Source: Candidatus Mediterraneibacter surreyensis
GTDB lineage: Bacteria; Bacillota; Clostridia; Lachnospirales; Lachnospiraceae
DNA length: 46,537 bases
Assembly: GCA_019118885.1 (NCBI GenBank)
Contig: DWYB01000004.1
Location: 1 to 46,537, forward strand
Direction of reading: 5' to 3'
Shown one piece after another: positions 24,813 to 31,923 of the stretch. Each line of letters begins with the position of its first letter. The first letter of the stretch is position 1. The position numbers and the translations under genes are program-made. The notes beneath the pieces are model-generated. The model did no database searches. It had not been told where the DNA came from and saw nothing but the letters and a program-made list of their open reading frames with translations.

Positions 24813-26267
24813 CTATCTTTCCGTCAGTACGTTTAGCCGCTCGATCCGCTCATCTTCCGGTCCGGTCATGGAGCATCCTTTTTCTTTCGCATAGACAATA
24901 TAATTGATGATCTCATCCGTGATCTCCTCTCCCGGAGCCAGTACCGGTATTCCCGGCGGATAGCACATGACGAATTCGGAGCAGATCCTGCCTCTCGTCT
25001 CCTCCAGCGGCAGCGATTCTTTCTCCGCGTAAAAGGAATCCTGCGGCGTCATGACGACTTTCGGTGCAATGTATTCCTGAGAGAGCATTCCTGTCTTGTC
25101 TTTCTTATATCTCCGCTTCAGATCCGCAAGGGCAGTCACCAGACGTTCCACTTCCCGCTTCCTGTCCCCGATTGAAAGGTAGGCCAGTATATTTCCAAGA
25201 TCTCCAAACTCAATCTGAATATCATACTCGTCTCTCAGGATGTCGTAGACCTCGATTCCTGCCAGCCCGATATCCAATGTATGGATTGAAAGCTTCGTCG
25301 GGTCGAAATCGAAAATACTGTCGCCGTTGACCATTTCTCTGCCAAATGCGTAGTAATCCCCGATCTGGTTGATCTCTTTTCTCGCGTATTCCGCCAGTTC
25401 CGTTACCGCCGCAAACGCCGCCTCGCCCCTAAGCGCCAGATTTCTCCTGGAAATATCCAGACTGGATAAGAGCAGGTAGGATCCGCTGGTCGTCTGTGTC
25501 AGGTTGATGATCTGACGGATATATCCGGGATGCATCCCTTCCCCGATCAGAAGAAAAGAACTCTGGGTCAGGCTTCCGCCGGACTTGTGCATACTGACAG
25601 AGGCAATATCCGCTCCCGCTTCCATAGCGGAGACAGGAAGGTCCTTTCCGAAATAAAAGTGTGTTCCGTGGGCCTCATCCGCCAGAACTTTCATGCCCTT
25701 TTCATGCGCCATCTTCACGATTTCTTTCAGATCAGAACAGACTCCGTAATAGGTCGGATTGTTGACGAACACCGCAACTGCATCCGGATTCTCCTCAATG
25801 GCACGCTCCACGTCAGCACGCTTCATCCCCAGTGAGATTCCCAGCCGCTGATCCACATCCGGATTTACATAAATCGGCTTCGCACCGCAGAGCACCATGG
25901 CATTGATCGCGCTTCGGTGTACATTTCTCGGAAGGATTATCTTATCCCCTTTCTTGCAGCAGGAAAGGATCATCGTCTGCACTGCCGACGTCGTTCCTCC
26001 CACCATCAGAAATGCGTGTTCCGCTCCGAAAGCATCGGCAGCCAGTTCCTCGGCCTCCTTGATCACGGATACCGGGTGGCATAGATTGTCCAGGGGTTTC
26101 ATAGAATTCACATCAATACTGACGCACCGTTCTCCAAGGAGCTCCACCAGCTCCGGATTTCCTCTCCCATGTTTATGCCCCGGCACGTCAAAAGGAACGA
26201 CCCTGTTCCGCCGGAAACGTTCCAGCGCCTCGTAAATAGGCGCTCTCTTCTGTGATGATCTCTCCAT
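24813..26267 (-). CDS. speA: Orn/Lys/Arg decarboxylase family, probable arginine decarboxylase
   Basis: A 484-aa fold type I PLP decarboxylase of the short Gram-positive class. The PLP lysine is in SMHKSGGSLTQSS (Lys228), preceded by LADEAHGTHFYFG (Asp197 region) and FDVPGHKHGRGNPEL at the N-terminus. Arginine is the likely substrate because agmatinase is in the same operon; lysine or ornithine cannot be excluded by sequence. The start at 26267 follows a perfect GGAGG at 6 nt; an upstream in-frame start would lie in the terminator-bearing leader. It is the first gene of speA-speE-speB-CASDH-nspC, with a 57-bp gap to speE. Confidence 0.9.
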   Translation of the reverse strand: MERSSQKRAPIYEALERFRRNRVVPFDVPGHKHGRGNPELVELLGERCVSIDVNSMKPLDNLCHPVSVIKEAEELAADAFGAEHAFLMVGGTTSAVQTMILSCCKKGDKIILPRNVHRSAINAMVLCGAKPIYVNPDVDQRLGISLGMKRADVERAIEENPDAVAVFVNNPTYYGVCSDLKEIVKMAHEKGMKVLADEAHGTHFYFGKDLPVSAMEAGADIASVSMHKSGGSLTQSSFLLIGEGMHPGYIRQIINLTQTTSGSYLLLSSLDISRRNLALRGEAAFAAVTELAEYARKEINQIGDYYAFGREMVNGDSIFDFDPTKLSIHTLDIGLAGIEVYDILRDEYDIQIEFGDLGNILAYLSIGDRKREVERLVTALADLKRRYKKDKTGMLSQEYIAPKVVMTPQDSFYAEKESLPLEETRGRICSEFVMCYPPGIPVLAPGEEITDEIINYIVYAKEKGCSMTGPEDERIERLNVLTER

Positions 26268-26287
26268 CTTAAACCTCCGCTTGTATA

Positions 26288-26331
26288 AAACCTGAAAACA
26301 AAAACAGGCCGGATGCACGTTGCACCCAGCC
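26288..26331 (-). terminator. Leader terminator / attenuator of speA
   Basis: On the minus strand ACAGGCTGGGTGCA and TGCATCCGGCCTGT pair almost fully (two G-T wobbles) around a 3-nt loop, then TTTTTGTTTT follows. It lies only about 20 nt before the speA Shine-Dalgarno, so it is either an attenuator for speA or the end of an upstream transcript. Confidence 0.8.
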
Positions 26332-26599
26332 TGTGTGATATCGCGTTATGATCCTGTGCCTCCCGTCAGAGAGGTTATTTTGATTTACAGATATAACAGA
26401 TATTGGACGTAGAGTCTATATAGCAAATATTTTTACTTTTACTACTCTTATTGACCGTTTCACAAGTTGTGTATGCATATCGTGCACACCGCGGTTATAA
26501 AGTAACCAACTTATAAAATTTGAGCTTTTAACTCAATCAATAATGCAGCTTCCCGCCGCGTAAAATATTTGCATGGAGAACGTACCATATATCTGCTTT

Positions 26600-26640
26600 C
26601 CATACAAAGGTATGGTAACACAGAATAATAGTGAATTCAA
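26600..26640 (-). promoter_or_regulatory. Promoter with overlapping palindrome upstream of speA
   Basis: Minus strand -35 TTGAAT (26635-26640), 17-nt spacer, -10 TACCAT (26612-26617). The perfect 16-bp palindrome CCATAC-ctttt-like centre-GTATGG (arms 26600-26605 and 26610-26615) overlaps the -10 box, as an operator would. Confidence 0.5.
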
Positions 26641-26656
26641 GAAATTTCTTTTTCAT

Positions 26657-27859
26657 TTACAGTCCGCTGCTGTACTCCTCGATCCTTCCCAGCACCCGTT
26701 CTGCTTCATCGCCTTCCAGCGGCGTCGGCTGATAATTGTTATATCCTGATTCCGACGACACGGAGCATGGGATGATATTCGTCACGTTATCAGCAGCCAG
26801 TTCGCCGTTTTCCACCGTAAATGTCTGCTGGAAGATCATCGTATCCTTATCAGCCGGATTGCTGTTTCCGCCGAAGCAGAAGTTGCCCAGACTGTATACG
26901 ATATTCTTGCCGTTGTAAACCTCGATCCCTTCCAGCACGTGAGGATGATGGCCGAGTACGAGATCCGCGCCGTTATCGATTGCGGAGTGGGCGAGGTTTA
27001 CCTGATTCTCCGTCGGATAGTTTTCTCTCTCAAGGCCCCAGTGGAAACTGACGATAACAATCTGGGCGCCCTGTTCTTCTACCGACTTGATGTTTGCGAT
27101 CATTTCATCTTCGCATCCCATCCCGTCCGCCAGCTCGTACGTTCCGACCAGACCGACTTTTATTCCGTTTACATCCATAACGGCAGTTCTGTCATATCCG
27201 AAGGAAACGATGCCTGCCGCTTCTATCGTCTCGATCGTGTCCGTATAGCTCTTGTCACCGTAGTCATGACTGTGGTTATTGGCCAGGTTCGCGGCCTCCA
27301 CGCCGCCCGAAGTCAATATCTGCGCGTATTCCGCAGGGCCCTTGAAGGCATAGGTCTTATCCTGTCTTGCGGTCTCTTCTGTGAGAGTTCCTTCCATATT
27401 AACGATGGTCAGATCGTCTGCGTCAAATATGGATTTTACATTCTGGAAGAAATATTCCGGACCATTGCTGTCATAATATGCATTCAGGCTGGTGCTTGGA
27501 TCAAAATATTCATCCGTTCCAAGCGTACAGTCGCCTGCCGCACTGATCGTAATGGAAACAGGTTTTGATTCTTCTTCTTTCTCTTTTTCAGCTTTCTGCT
27601 CTTCAATCGTAAGATCCGACGCCTGCTTTCCGGCCTTTTGTTCGCTGTTGTTATTTCCGGTGAAATGACGCACCAACGCCACAATCCCCGCAACGATCAG
27701 AATCAGCACCACCAGTGCCGCGCACATCATCGCGATCAGGATTCTTCGTTTTCTCTTCAGTCTTTCCCGTTTCCGCCGCATCCTCTCCTCACGGCTCACA
27801 GGTCTGCGCTCCTGAGTTTTCTGCGGATTTCTCCCTTTTGAGTCTTCCCCCTTGTTCAT
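26657..27859 (-). CDS. CapA/PgsA-like metallophosphatase-fold protein
   Basis: A 400-aa protein with a very basic cytoplasmic start, one signal-anchor helix (about 40-64), a charged linker and an extracytoplasmic PGA_cap domain. Motifs: SAAGDCTLGTDEYF, IVNMEGTLT, AANLANNHSHDYG, VSFHWGLE and LGHHPHVLEG, the metal-binding set of the calcineurin-like CapA family. CapA of Bacillus acts in poly-gamma-glutamate capsule export, but most lone homologues in Clostridia have unknown function and no capBC is nearby. It has its own promoter and probably is not part of the two-component operon upstream. Confidence 0.85.
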   Translation of the reverse strand: MNKGEDSKGRNPQKTQERRPVSREERMRRKRERLKRKRRILIAMMCAALVVLILIVAGIVALVRHFTGNNNSEQKAGKQASDLTIEEQKAEKEKEEESKPVSITISAAGDCTLGTDEYFDPSTSLNAYYDSNGPEYFFQNVKSIFDADDLTIVNMEGTLTEETARQDKTYAFKGPAEYAQILTSGGVEAANLANNHSHDYGDKSYTDTIETIEAAGIVSFGYDRTAVMDVNGIKVGLVGTYELADGMGCEDEMIANIKSVEEQGAQIVIVSFHWGLERENYPTENQVNLAHSAIDNGADLVLGHHPHVLEGIEVYNGKNIVYSLGNFCFGGNSNPADKDTMIFQQTFTVENGELAADNVTNIIPCSVSSESGYNNYQPTPLEGDEAERVLGRIEEYSSGL

Positions 27860-27933
27860 CTTCCGTCACCTCTCAAATCATCTGTTTCTCTTGTGGATTC
27901 CAATCCTTTTTCAAGATCTGATAATCTGATTTC

Positions 27934-27962
27934 ATCGTATCATCCTGAACATATTTTTGCAA
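27934..27962 (-). promoter_or_regulatory. Promoter of the CapA-like gene
   Basis: Minus strand -35 TTGCAA (27957-27962), 17-nt spacer, -10 TACGAT (27934-27939), about 75 nt before the start codon. Confidence 0.55.
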
Positions 27963-28001
27963 TGACAGAATAGCTCCCAGCTCTCCTTTTCCACTCTTAT
28001 T

Positions 28002-30590
28002 TCAGCGCACTCTCGCGAACCTGATGTTCACCCGGAACAGATCCCCGTCAAGGTACAGCTCAAACTCGCCGCCCTGCATTGTCGTAAGGCTCTTTGCAAT
28101 CGAAAGTCCCAGTCCGCTGCCTTCTGTGCTTCTCGAGATATCTCCACGGATGAATCTCTCCGTCAGCTCATCCGCCGATATGTTGAGCTGCTGCTCGGAT
28201 ACGTTTTTCAAAGAAAAGTTTACCTTATCCCCCGTCACGATAATATCCGCATAGACTCTTGTTCCCGGCATAGCATACTTCGCCGCATTTCCGAAAACAT
28301 TCTCCAGAACCCGCCACATCCGTCTGCCGTCCACATGGATGACGGCCGGCTCCTCCGGAATGTTCAGCACCATGGTCAGATTACGGGCTGCGAACTTCTC
28401 CGCAAGCTCCCCTTCTGTCTGCTGTACCAGCTCCCGAAGATCCATATCCATATATTCCAGAGTGATATTTCCGCTGCTGACCTTGGACGCTTCGACCACG
28501 TCCTCCGTCAGAGTCTTCAGGCGCTGGGCCTTTGCCTCGAGGATGTCCAGATATCCGCGTATCTTTTCGTCCGTAATGTTTGACCTCTTCAGAATATCTA
28601 CATAATTAATAATGGAAGTCAGAGGCGTCTTGATGTCATGAGATACATTTGTGATAAGGTCTGTTTTCAGCCTTTCGTTTCTCATGGCCTCGTCCACAGC
28701 CTTATTAAGACCGCTTCCGATATTATTGATCTTTTCCGCGATATTCCGCTCTTCTCCCCGAAGCCATTTCAGGTCGATACGGTACTCCAGATTGCCGCCC
28801 GAGATTTCTTCAATGCCTTTTCTGATCCTGTTCTTCGCGATGGCTCCGCTCAGCACGACCCATATCACGATCAGGTCAGCTACAAAGGCCAGCAGTATAA
28901 ACGGTAAATCCCTGATCAGGATGGCCAGCCACTGAACAAGCAGGAACCCAAGTATGGCCGCGCCGGATTTTACGGTCACGGATCTTTCTCTCCATACTTT
29001 TCCGGCAACCGAGATCAATGCATAGAGCAGGCTTCCTTTCCAGAGTATCTTAGCCTTGATCCTCCGGACCAGGCTCACATATCCCGCGAAGAAACATGCG
29101 AAGCTGAAAATTCCGTAGAAAAACAGTCCAGCCAGATCCGCCAGGTTTATAGCCGCCGTAAACAGTGCGGAATATACTACCGGGATCGTATCAGTCCCAT
29201 AATATTCCACCGCCGTAGTTACATCAGAAAAACTGCGGAATGTGGTGCCTGCAGCTATGACAACACATGTGACAACCGCCCAAAGCGCTATTACCAGCGC
29301 TGCAGAGATTTCTGTTTTCCAGCGGTCAAACGCAGTCAGATAAAGTTCTTCATCTTCCGGCTTCTTCCCTGCAGTTACGGCCAGCCACACAGCAGACACA
29401 AGAAATAGTACGCCGCCGGCTATGAACAGGATCAGCGCCCACCTCAAAAACGGAATGTTCTGATTGTAGTTTGCGCTCCCCTCATAAAACTGATCCTGGA
29501 TCGGATACGAGGTATCAACCGAGACAGCCAGGATATTCTCGGAATTTCTGGTTGTTTCATAAGACCTTACCATATCCCATTCCCCGGATGCCGCCAGATT
29601 CATATTTGTCTCGAAATCTTTCAATCTGGGGTTGACGATCATATATTTCACAGAGTCTCCTGACTTCATATCCGCAATATGAGCCTCCGCGTCCGAATAA
29701 TTCTCATACTCCGTCTTATTCGTATATACCTGCTTTTTCTCCCGGTCAACATAGAGATAAGTAAAATTCGTATTTCCTTCTTCCAGATACTCCCATCCGG
29801 ACTGATACGTCGTAAAATCCTCAAATATGCCATTCAAAGCAAATGTAAGATGATCATAAACCTCCGACAGATTCCCGTTTAGTTCCGGAGTTTCATTCAC
29901 GACCTGAAGAAGGCTCTTTCCTCCCTCAGGCGCATATTCCTCTCTCAGCGCCGATCCGAAATTCCAGCAGTCAGTGTACAGCTCCTTTCCATCGGAATCC
30001 AGAATCCTTAAGTTCCCATTATATCCGCCCTCTGCATTTTTATTAGAAAGATCATTTAAGAACCCGGACTGAGTCTGGTATTCATCATCAAACTCGACTG
30101 TAAGATCTCCTTTTTCAAAAAGCCCAAGGAAGTCGTCAAAGTAATAGTAATAATAGCTTCCGTCCGTTTTCCGGCACACAATAACATTTTCATTGTACAG
30201 TTCATCACCGGAAGAACTGTAATCCTCACTCCAGTTGATCAGGTCCTCCAGCCTGTATTTCACGCTGACGCCGGCATTGTTTACCATCTGTCTGGAATTG
30301 CCGTACGACATGATATCAATCTCTTTGTCCGGATCATACGCCCCATCCGCCTCAATCAGATTTTTCACCCTGAACATTCCAAATGTTTCAAACATGGCGC
30401 CCTCTACGGCCGAATTAAAATCCGGTGAATCCTCATAGGGCTCATTAACCAGCCCCATGATCTGAGAGGGATCAATGGTGCCTGCATATGTGGCCGCCCC
30501 CCCTATAGAGGTAACAAATGCAGCGCCGCTTATAATGCCAATCAGCAGGACGATCACTTTCGCCAGAGTCCTTCTGTACCATTGCTTCAT
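28002..30590 (-). CDS. Sensor histidine kinase with large extracytoplasmic domain
   Basis: An 862-aa membrane kinase. A first helix (about 10-32) is followed by about 350 extracytoplasmic residues of unrecognised fold, then five or six further membrane segments (about 381-405, 428-450, 470-505, 545-585). The cytoplasmic part holds the dimerisation/H-box TDLITNVSHDIKTPLTSI (His651), the N-box ENVFGNAAKYA (about 763-773) and the G-box GSGLGLSIAKS (about 824-834). It phosphorylates the response regulator encoded 8 bp upstream. The multi-span region between sensor and kinase is unusual compared with simple two-helix kinases. The signal is unknown. Confidence 0.92.
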   Translation of the reverse strand: MKQWYRRTLAKVIVLLIGIISGAAFVTSIGGAATYAGTIDPSQIMGLVNEPYEDSPDFNSAVEGAMFETFGMFRVKNLIEADGAYDPDKEIDIMSYGNSRQMVNNAGVSVKYRLEDLINWSEDYSSSGDELYNENVIVCRKTDGSYYYYYFDDFLGLFEKGDLTVEFDDEYQTQSGFLNDLSNKNAEGGYNGNLRILDSDGKELYTDCWNFGSALREEYAPEGGKSLLQVVNETPELNGNLSEVYDHLTFALNGIFEDFTTYQSGWEYLEEGNTNFTYLYVDREKKQVYTNKTEYENYSDAEAHIADMKSGDSVKYMIVNPRLKDFETNMNLAASGEWDMVRSYETTRNSENILAVSVDTSYPIQDQFYEGSANYNQNIPFLRWALILFIAGGVLFLVSAVWLAVTAGKKPEDEELYLTAFDRWKTEISAALVIALWAVVTCVVIAAGTTFRSFSDVTTAVEYYGTDTIPVVYSALFTAAINLADLAGLFFYGIFSFACFFAGYVSLVRRIKAKILWKGSLLYALISVAGKVWRERSVTVKSGAAILGFLLVQWLAILIRDLPFILLAFVADLIVIWVVLSGAIAKNRIRKGIEEISGGNLEYRIDLKWLRGEERNIAEKINNIGSGLNKAVDEAMRNERLKTDLITNVSHDIKTPLTSIINYVDILKRSNITDEKIRGYLDILEAKAQRLKTLTEDVVEASKVSSGNITLEYMDMDLRELVQQTEGELAEKFAARNLTMVLNIPEEPAVIHVDGRRMWRVLENVFGNAAKYAMPGTRVYADIIVTGDKVNFSLKNVSEQQLNISADELTERFIRGDISRSTEGSGLGLSIAKSLTTMQGGEFELYLDGDLFRVNIRFARVR

Positions 30591-30598
30591 ATATTTTT

Positions 30599-31297
30599 CT
30601 ACATTCCTTTCTCAATTTTATATCCGACTCCCCAGACTACTTTCAGATATCTGGGATCTTTCGGATTGATCTCAATCTTTTCACGAATATGGCGAATGTG
30701 CACAGCAACAGTGTTGTCTGCGCCGATAGCCTCCTCATTCCAGATGGATTCGTAAATCTGGCTGATAGAGAATACCCGCCCCTGATTCTTCATAAGCAAC
30801 AGAAGGATATTGTACTCGATCGGCGTAAGCTTCACAGGCTCTCCGTCCACTGTTACTTCTTTCAGATCGTCGTTGATCTTTAACCCACCAACCTCGTACA
30901 CCCGCTCTTTCTCTTCTTTCGCCGAACCGCCGAGCTGATTGTATCTGCGCAGCTGGGATTTCACCCTTGCCACCAGTTCCAGCGGGCTGAACGGTTTCGT
31001 CACGTAATCGTCCGCCCCCACATTCAGCCCCAGTATCTTATCCGCATCCTCGGACTTTGCCGAAAGAATAATGATCGGGATGCTGTTCTTCTCCCTGATC
31101 TTAAGCGTCGCCCGTATTCCGTCCAGACGCGGCATCATCACATCAATAATCAGAAGATTGATCTTCTCCTTTTCCAGAATATTGAGCGCCTCGATTCCGT
31201 CATATGCCTTCAGAATCCGGTAGCCTTCCTGGGATAGATATATCTCTATCGCCTCCACAATTTCTTTATCATCGTCACAAACAAGTATGTTGTACAC
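30599..31297 (-). CDS. OmpR/PhoB-type response regulator
   Basis: A 232-aa regulator. The receiver domain has the acidic pair in LVCDDDKE, phospho-acceptor in LLIIDVMMPRLDG, Thr/Ser in IIILSAKSE and Lys in YVTKPFSPLELVARVKSQLRR. The winged-helix domain ends in HIRHIREKIE..RYLKVVWGVGYKIE. Partner of the adjacent histidine kinase. I prefer the GTG at 31297 (AAAGGGG 8 nt upstream) to the GTG nine bases earlier. The target genes are unknown; the nearby capsule-like phosphatase and the toxin locus are candidates only by proximity. Confidence 0.92.
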   Translation of the reverse strand: MYNILVCDDDKEIVEAIEIYLSQEGYRILKAYDGIEALNILEKEKINLLIIDVMMPRLDGIRATLKIREKNSIPIIILSAKSEDADKILGLNVGADDYVTKPFSPLELVARVKSQLRRYNQLGGSAKEEKERVYEVGGLKINDDLKEVTVDGEPVKLTPIEYNILLLLMKNQGRVFSISQIYESIWNEEAIGADNTVAVHIRHIREKIEINPKDPRYLKVVWGVGYKIEKGM

Positions 31298-31675
31298 TTT
31301 TGTCACCCCTTTGTCTCTCTAGATTGCTTTGAATCCTCCTGTTTTACGATTGTCGCCGGAAGATTCTATCTATAGTATACATGATAAGATTGATTTTTTA
31401 AGAGGGGGAAATAAAAATCTTAGGATTTTATTAAATCGTCTAATCTGCACATCCATTGTAAACGCCGCCCGGATATGCTGTATTAAACATGTAAGTAGAA
31501 ACAACCGCCCTTACTCTCTCGCCAACGTACAAGGACGCTTTTGTTATGCTTTAAACATTGCTTCAAATTCGCAGATATTTATGTCATTTTAAGATTCAAA
31601 TCGAATCTTTTCAGGTTCGTTATTTTATGATATGCTGGAGGAAATATATAAATAATATATTTACCCAGGGAGCCG
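31298..31675. other. Intergenic region upstream of the toxin ORF
   Basis: No larger gene supported. It holds the 5' flank of the response regulator and a 7-bp inverted repeat AAGATTC/GAATCTT (31591-31609). A possible plus-strand promoter for the small toxin ORF also lies here: TTTTCA at about 31609-31614, 17 nt, TATGCT at about 31631-31636. A GGAGG at 31637-31641 is not followed by a usual start codon at normal distance. Confidence 0.4.
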
Positions 31676-31771
31676 ATGGGGCTTATGATTACTTTTTCGG
31701 ATCTGATCCAATTTGTAATTATGCCTTGCACCGTGATAACTCTTGTTATTTACATATCACATAAAAAGTAG
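31676..31771 (+). CDS. Small hydrophobic peptide, probable type I (holin-like) toxin
   Basis: A 31-codon ORF, ATG at 31676 (AGGGAG 3 nt upstream) or the internal ATG at 31685, stop TAG at 31769-31771. The peptide MITFSDLIQFVIMPC... continues with VITLVIYI and ends in HKK: a polar start, one membrane helix and a basic tail, the plan of the putative holin-like toxins of Firmicutes type I systems. The stop codon lies inside the first arm of a strong bidirectional terminator. A consensus promoter on the opposite strand fires toward it. The family assignment is from memory of such peptides and was not searched. Confidence 0.65.
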   Translation: MGLMITFSDLIQFVIMPCTVITLVIYISHKK

Positions 31772-31858
31772 CGCCCTCGGTCTGGTAAACTAAGGCGCTA
31801 CTTTTGTAAAACCATTTTACCGGCGGCTAGGTGTAGTCTAGTCATCGGCTCTCTTGTT
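31757..31858 (-). ncRNA. Candidate antisense RNA (antitoxin) convergent with the small toxin ORF
   Basis: A transcript of about 100 nt is predicted from the promoter at 31865-31893 to the terminator at 31764-31805. It contains a hairpin GTAAAA-tgg-TTTTAC (about 31806-31820) and shares about 50 nt with the 3' end of the toxin mRNA. Convergent RNAs ending in one bidirectional terminator are the arrangement of Fst/par-type type I modules. A 15-codon ORF inside the RNA (MTRLHLAAGKMVLQK) has no good ribosome site. An attenuated leader of the response regulator gene, 460 bp further on, is the alternative. Confidence 0.6.
31764..31805. terminator. Strong bidirectional terminator
   Basis: Perfect 12-bp arms AAAAGTAGCGCC (31764-31775) and GGCGCTACTTTT (31794-31805) with an 18-nt loop. 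T-tracts are present both ways (TTTTTAT on the minus strand, TTTTG on the plus). The flanking annotated genes diverge, so neither would need a terminator here. Confidence 0.85.
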
Positions 31859-31864
31859 AAGTAC

Positions 31865-31893
31865 ACTATAATCTCGTACCTGAAACCTGTCAA
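31865..31893 (-). promoter_or_regulatory. Consensus promoter of the antisense RNA
   Basis: Minus strand -35 TTGACA (31888-31893), 17-nt spacer, -10 TATAGT (31865-31870). On the plus strand the same place reads TATAAT (31867-31872), but without a -35 match; it may still serve the XRE-PfkB gene. Confidence 0.75.
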
Positions 31894-31923
31894 CGAATTT
31901 TCATTTATGAAAGGAGTCCTCTT

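Larger units (their letters stand above)
26268..26656 (-). other. Long leader region of the polyamine operon
   Basis: No gene supported. From the probable promoter at 26612-26640 to the speA start there are about 340 nt of leader. It contains several hairpins, including GGTTA/TAACC near 26490-26510, CCTCTC-tgac-GGGAGG near 26360-26375 and the terminator at 26288-26324. This layout suggests transcription attenuation or a riboswitch-like control. I found no match to T-box motifs. Confidence 0.55.

Noticed and set aside
26288-26656. T-box or known guanidine/arginine-type riboswitch in the speA leader
   Set aside because: I could not find the T-box UGGNACCGCG motif or a convincing match to ykkC-type conserved segments; only the terminator is clear.
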